64,000 bases of DNA from Bacteroidota bacterium (GTDB taxonomy: Bacteria > Bacteroidota > Bacteroidia > JACPRZ01). Under the pieces are notes generated by a model. The model was given only the letters and a program-made list of their open reading frames with translations, had not been told where the DNA came from and did not search any database. Every line of letters starts with the position of its first letter. Within the stretch, counting starts at the first letter, position 1. This document shows positions 63,689-64,000 of this stretch, piece by piece. The translations under genes were made by a program, and so were the position numbers. The stretch is taken from NCBI GenBank assembly GCA_016193485.1, contig JACPRZ010000043.1:1-64000 (forward strand), written 5' to 3'.

Positions 63689-63727
63689 GATAAGGTTATA
63701 CTTTTTGGTAAAACATAGAATTCTGAC

Positions 63728-63755
63728 ACCCCTCTCCTTATTAAAGAGAGGGGGT
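63728..63755. repeat. Intergenic CCCCTCTCC/GGGGGTGGGG palindromic element
   Basis: CACCCCTCTCCTTATTAAAG followed by AGAGGGGGTGGG lies between purC and the peroxiredoxin gene. It is an intergenic relative of the elements found in frame in mtaB and the large T9SS gene. Confidence 0.6.
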
Positions 63756-63773
63756 GGGGGTGAGGTTTGGAAT

Positions 63774-64000
63774 TCAACCCAACCCCGCGAGGCAATTTTT
63801 CACCGCATCAAAATCCGGGAAGTTACCTGCATCTTCAAGTATTTCTGCATGGCGCAGGATTCCGGTTTTGTCAACTACAAATGTTGAACGTTTTGCTACG
63901 CCTTTCAAACCAAGGATCCATTCGTCATACAACACTCCGTATTGTTTCCCCGCCTGCTTGTTGAAATCACTCAGCAGAGGGAAAGTGATTTTGTTGATTT
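63774..64000 (-). CDS. Peroxiredoxin (AhpC/TSA family), partial
   Basis: Only the last 74 codons are present; the N-terminus is beyond the window. They code [20 protein letters not shown], then [24 protein letters not shown] and a short C-terminal helix. This matches the end of one- or two-Cys peroxiredoxins, with the strand-turn ([12 protein letters not shown]) of the thioredoxin fold. They reduce peroxides. The active-site Cys would be outside the window. Confidence 0.85.
   Translation of the reverse strand, partial: INKITFPLLSDFNKQAGKQYGVLYDEWILGLKGVAKRSTFVVDKTGILRHAEILEDAGNFPDFDAVKNCLAGLG

Noticed and set aside
1-64000. Insertion sequences, phage or defence systems other than the R-M pair
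   Set aside because: No transposase, integrase, terminase, Cas, CBASS or toxin-antitoxin protein was recognisable in any real gene.

Overview
The window is a chromosomal stretch of a Bacteroidota bacterium, probably an environmental, gliding-clade member. The grounds are type IX secretion (T9SS) components and cargo (a PorP/SprF-like protein, the DUF5103 plug protein, type A and type B sorting domains), a serine-palmitoyltransferase-like enzyme, bacillithiol synthesis (BshC), and recurrent TAnnTTTG promoter boxes with almost no Shine-Dalgarno signals. GC looks moderate (low forties), with a visibly AT-richer island at about 25.7-27.6 kb. I see no transposase, integrase, prophage, rRNA or CRISPR array.

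Layout. 1-9.7 kb (minus): two very large secreted repeat proteins flank a homocysteine S-methyltransferase-like gene; the first runs off the left edge. 9.8-12.4 kb: an unknown helical protein, then pabA/trpG and ribE. 12.5-17.1 kb: a T9SS cluster (giant type B cargo, SprF-like barrel, sorting-domain lipoprotein). 17.2-18.8 kb: a family 2 glycosyltransferase, comF and tRNA-Asn. 18.8-25.5 kb: a serine hydrolase, a lipoprotein, an APC permease, a secreted protein, a ferredoxin and a LuxC-type acyl-CoA reductase. 25.7-27.6 kb: a restriction-modification island (methyltransferase, probable nuclease, 59-aa ORF). 27.9-37.7 kb: bshC, an SPT-like gene, an SDR, a permease, a GT22-like protein, a DUF4468 protein, waaA and a kelch remnant. 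37.9-44.8 kb: arginine decarboxylase, arginase/agmatinase, cysH, an epimerase, an Lrp regulator, DUF502, cdd. 45.1-55.5 kb: cyanophycin synthetase overlapping an acyl-CoA synthetase, an NqrM-like protein and apbE, divIC, pruA, apaG, T9SS plug. 55.7-64 kb: mtaB, ugd plus a sugar aminotransferase, outer-membrane-type proteins, purC and a peroxiredoxin fragment.

Themes. Arginine and nitrogen metabolism is concentrated in 38-54 kb (decarboxylase, arginase family, cyanophycin synthetase, pruA). Envelope building is represented by waaA, the SPT-like enzyme, ugd with a DegT aminotransferase, and glycosyltransferases.

The most unusual property is its small repeats. Short palindromic elements lie in frame inside five or more genes, including the core enzyme MtaB. 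Degenerate arrays of 7-bp or 10-bp units sit at gene ends and supply some stop codons. Three intergenic sites hold hairpins nested inside other hairpins. At least 28 G or C runs of 7-10 bp occur, far above chance. Four apparent TTG starts actually lie inside promoter boxes, so starts were moved downstream in this annotation.
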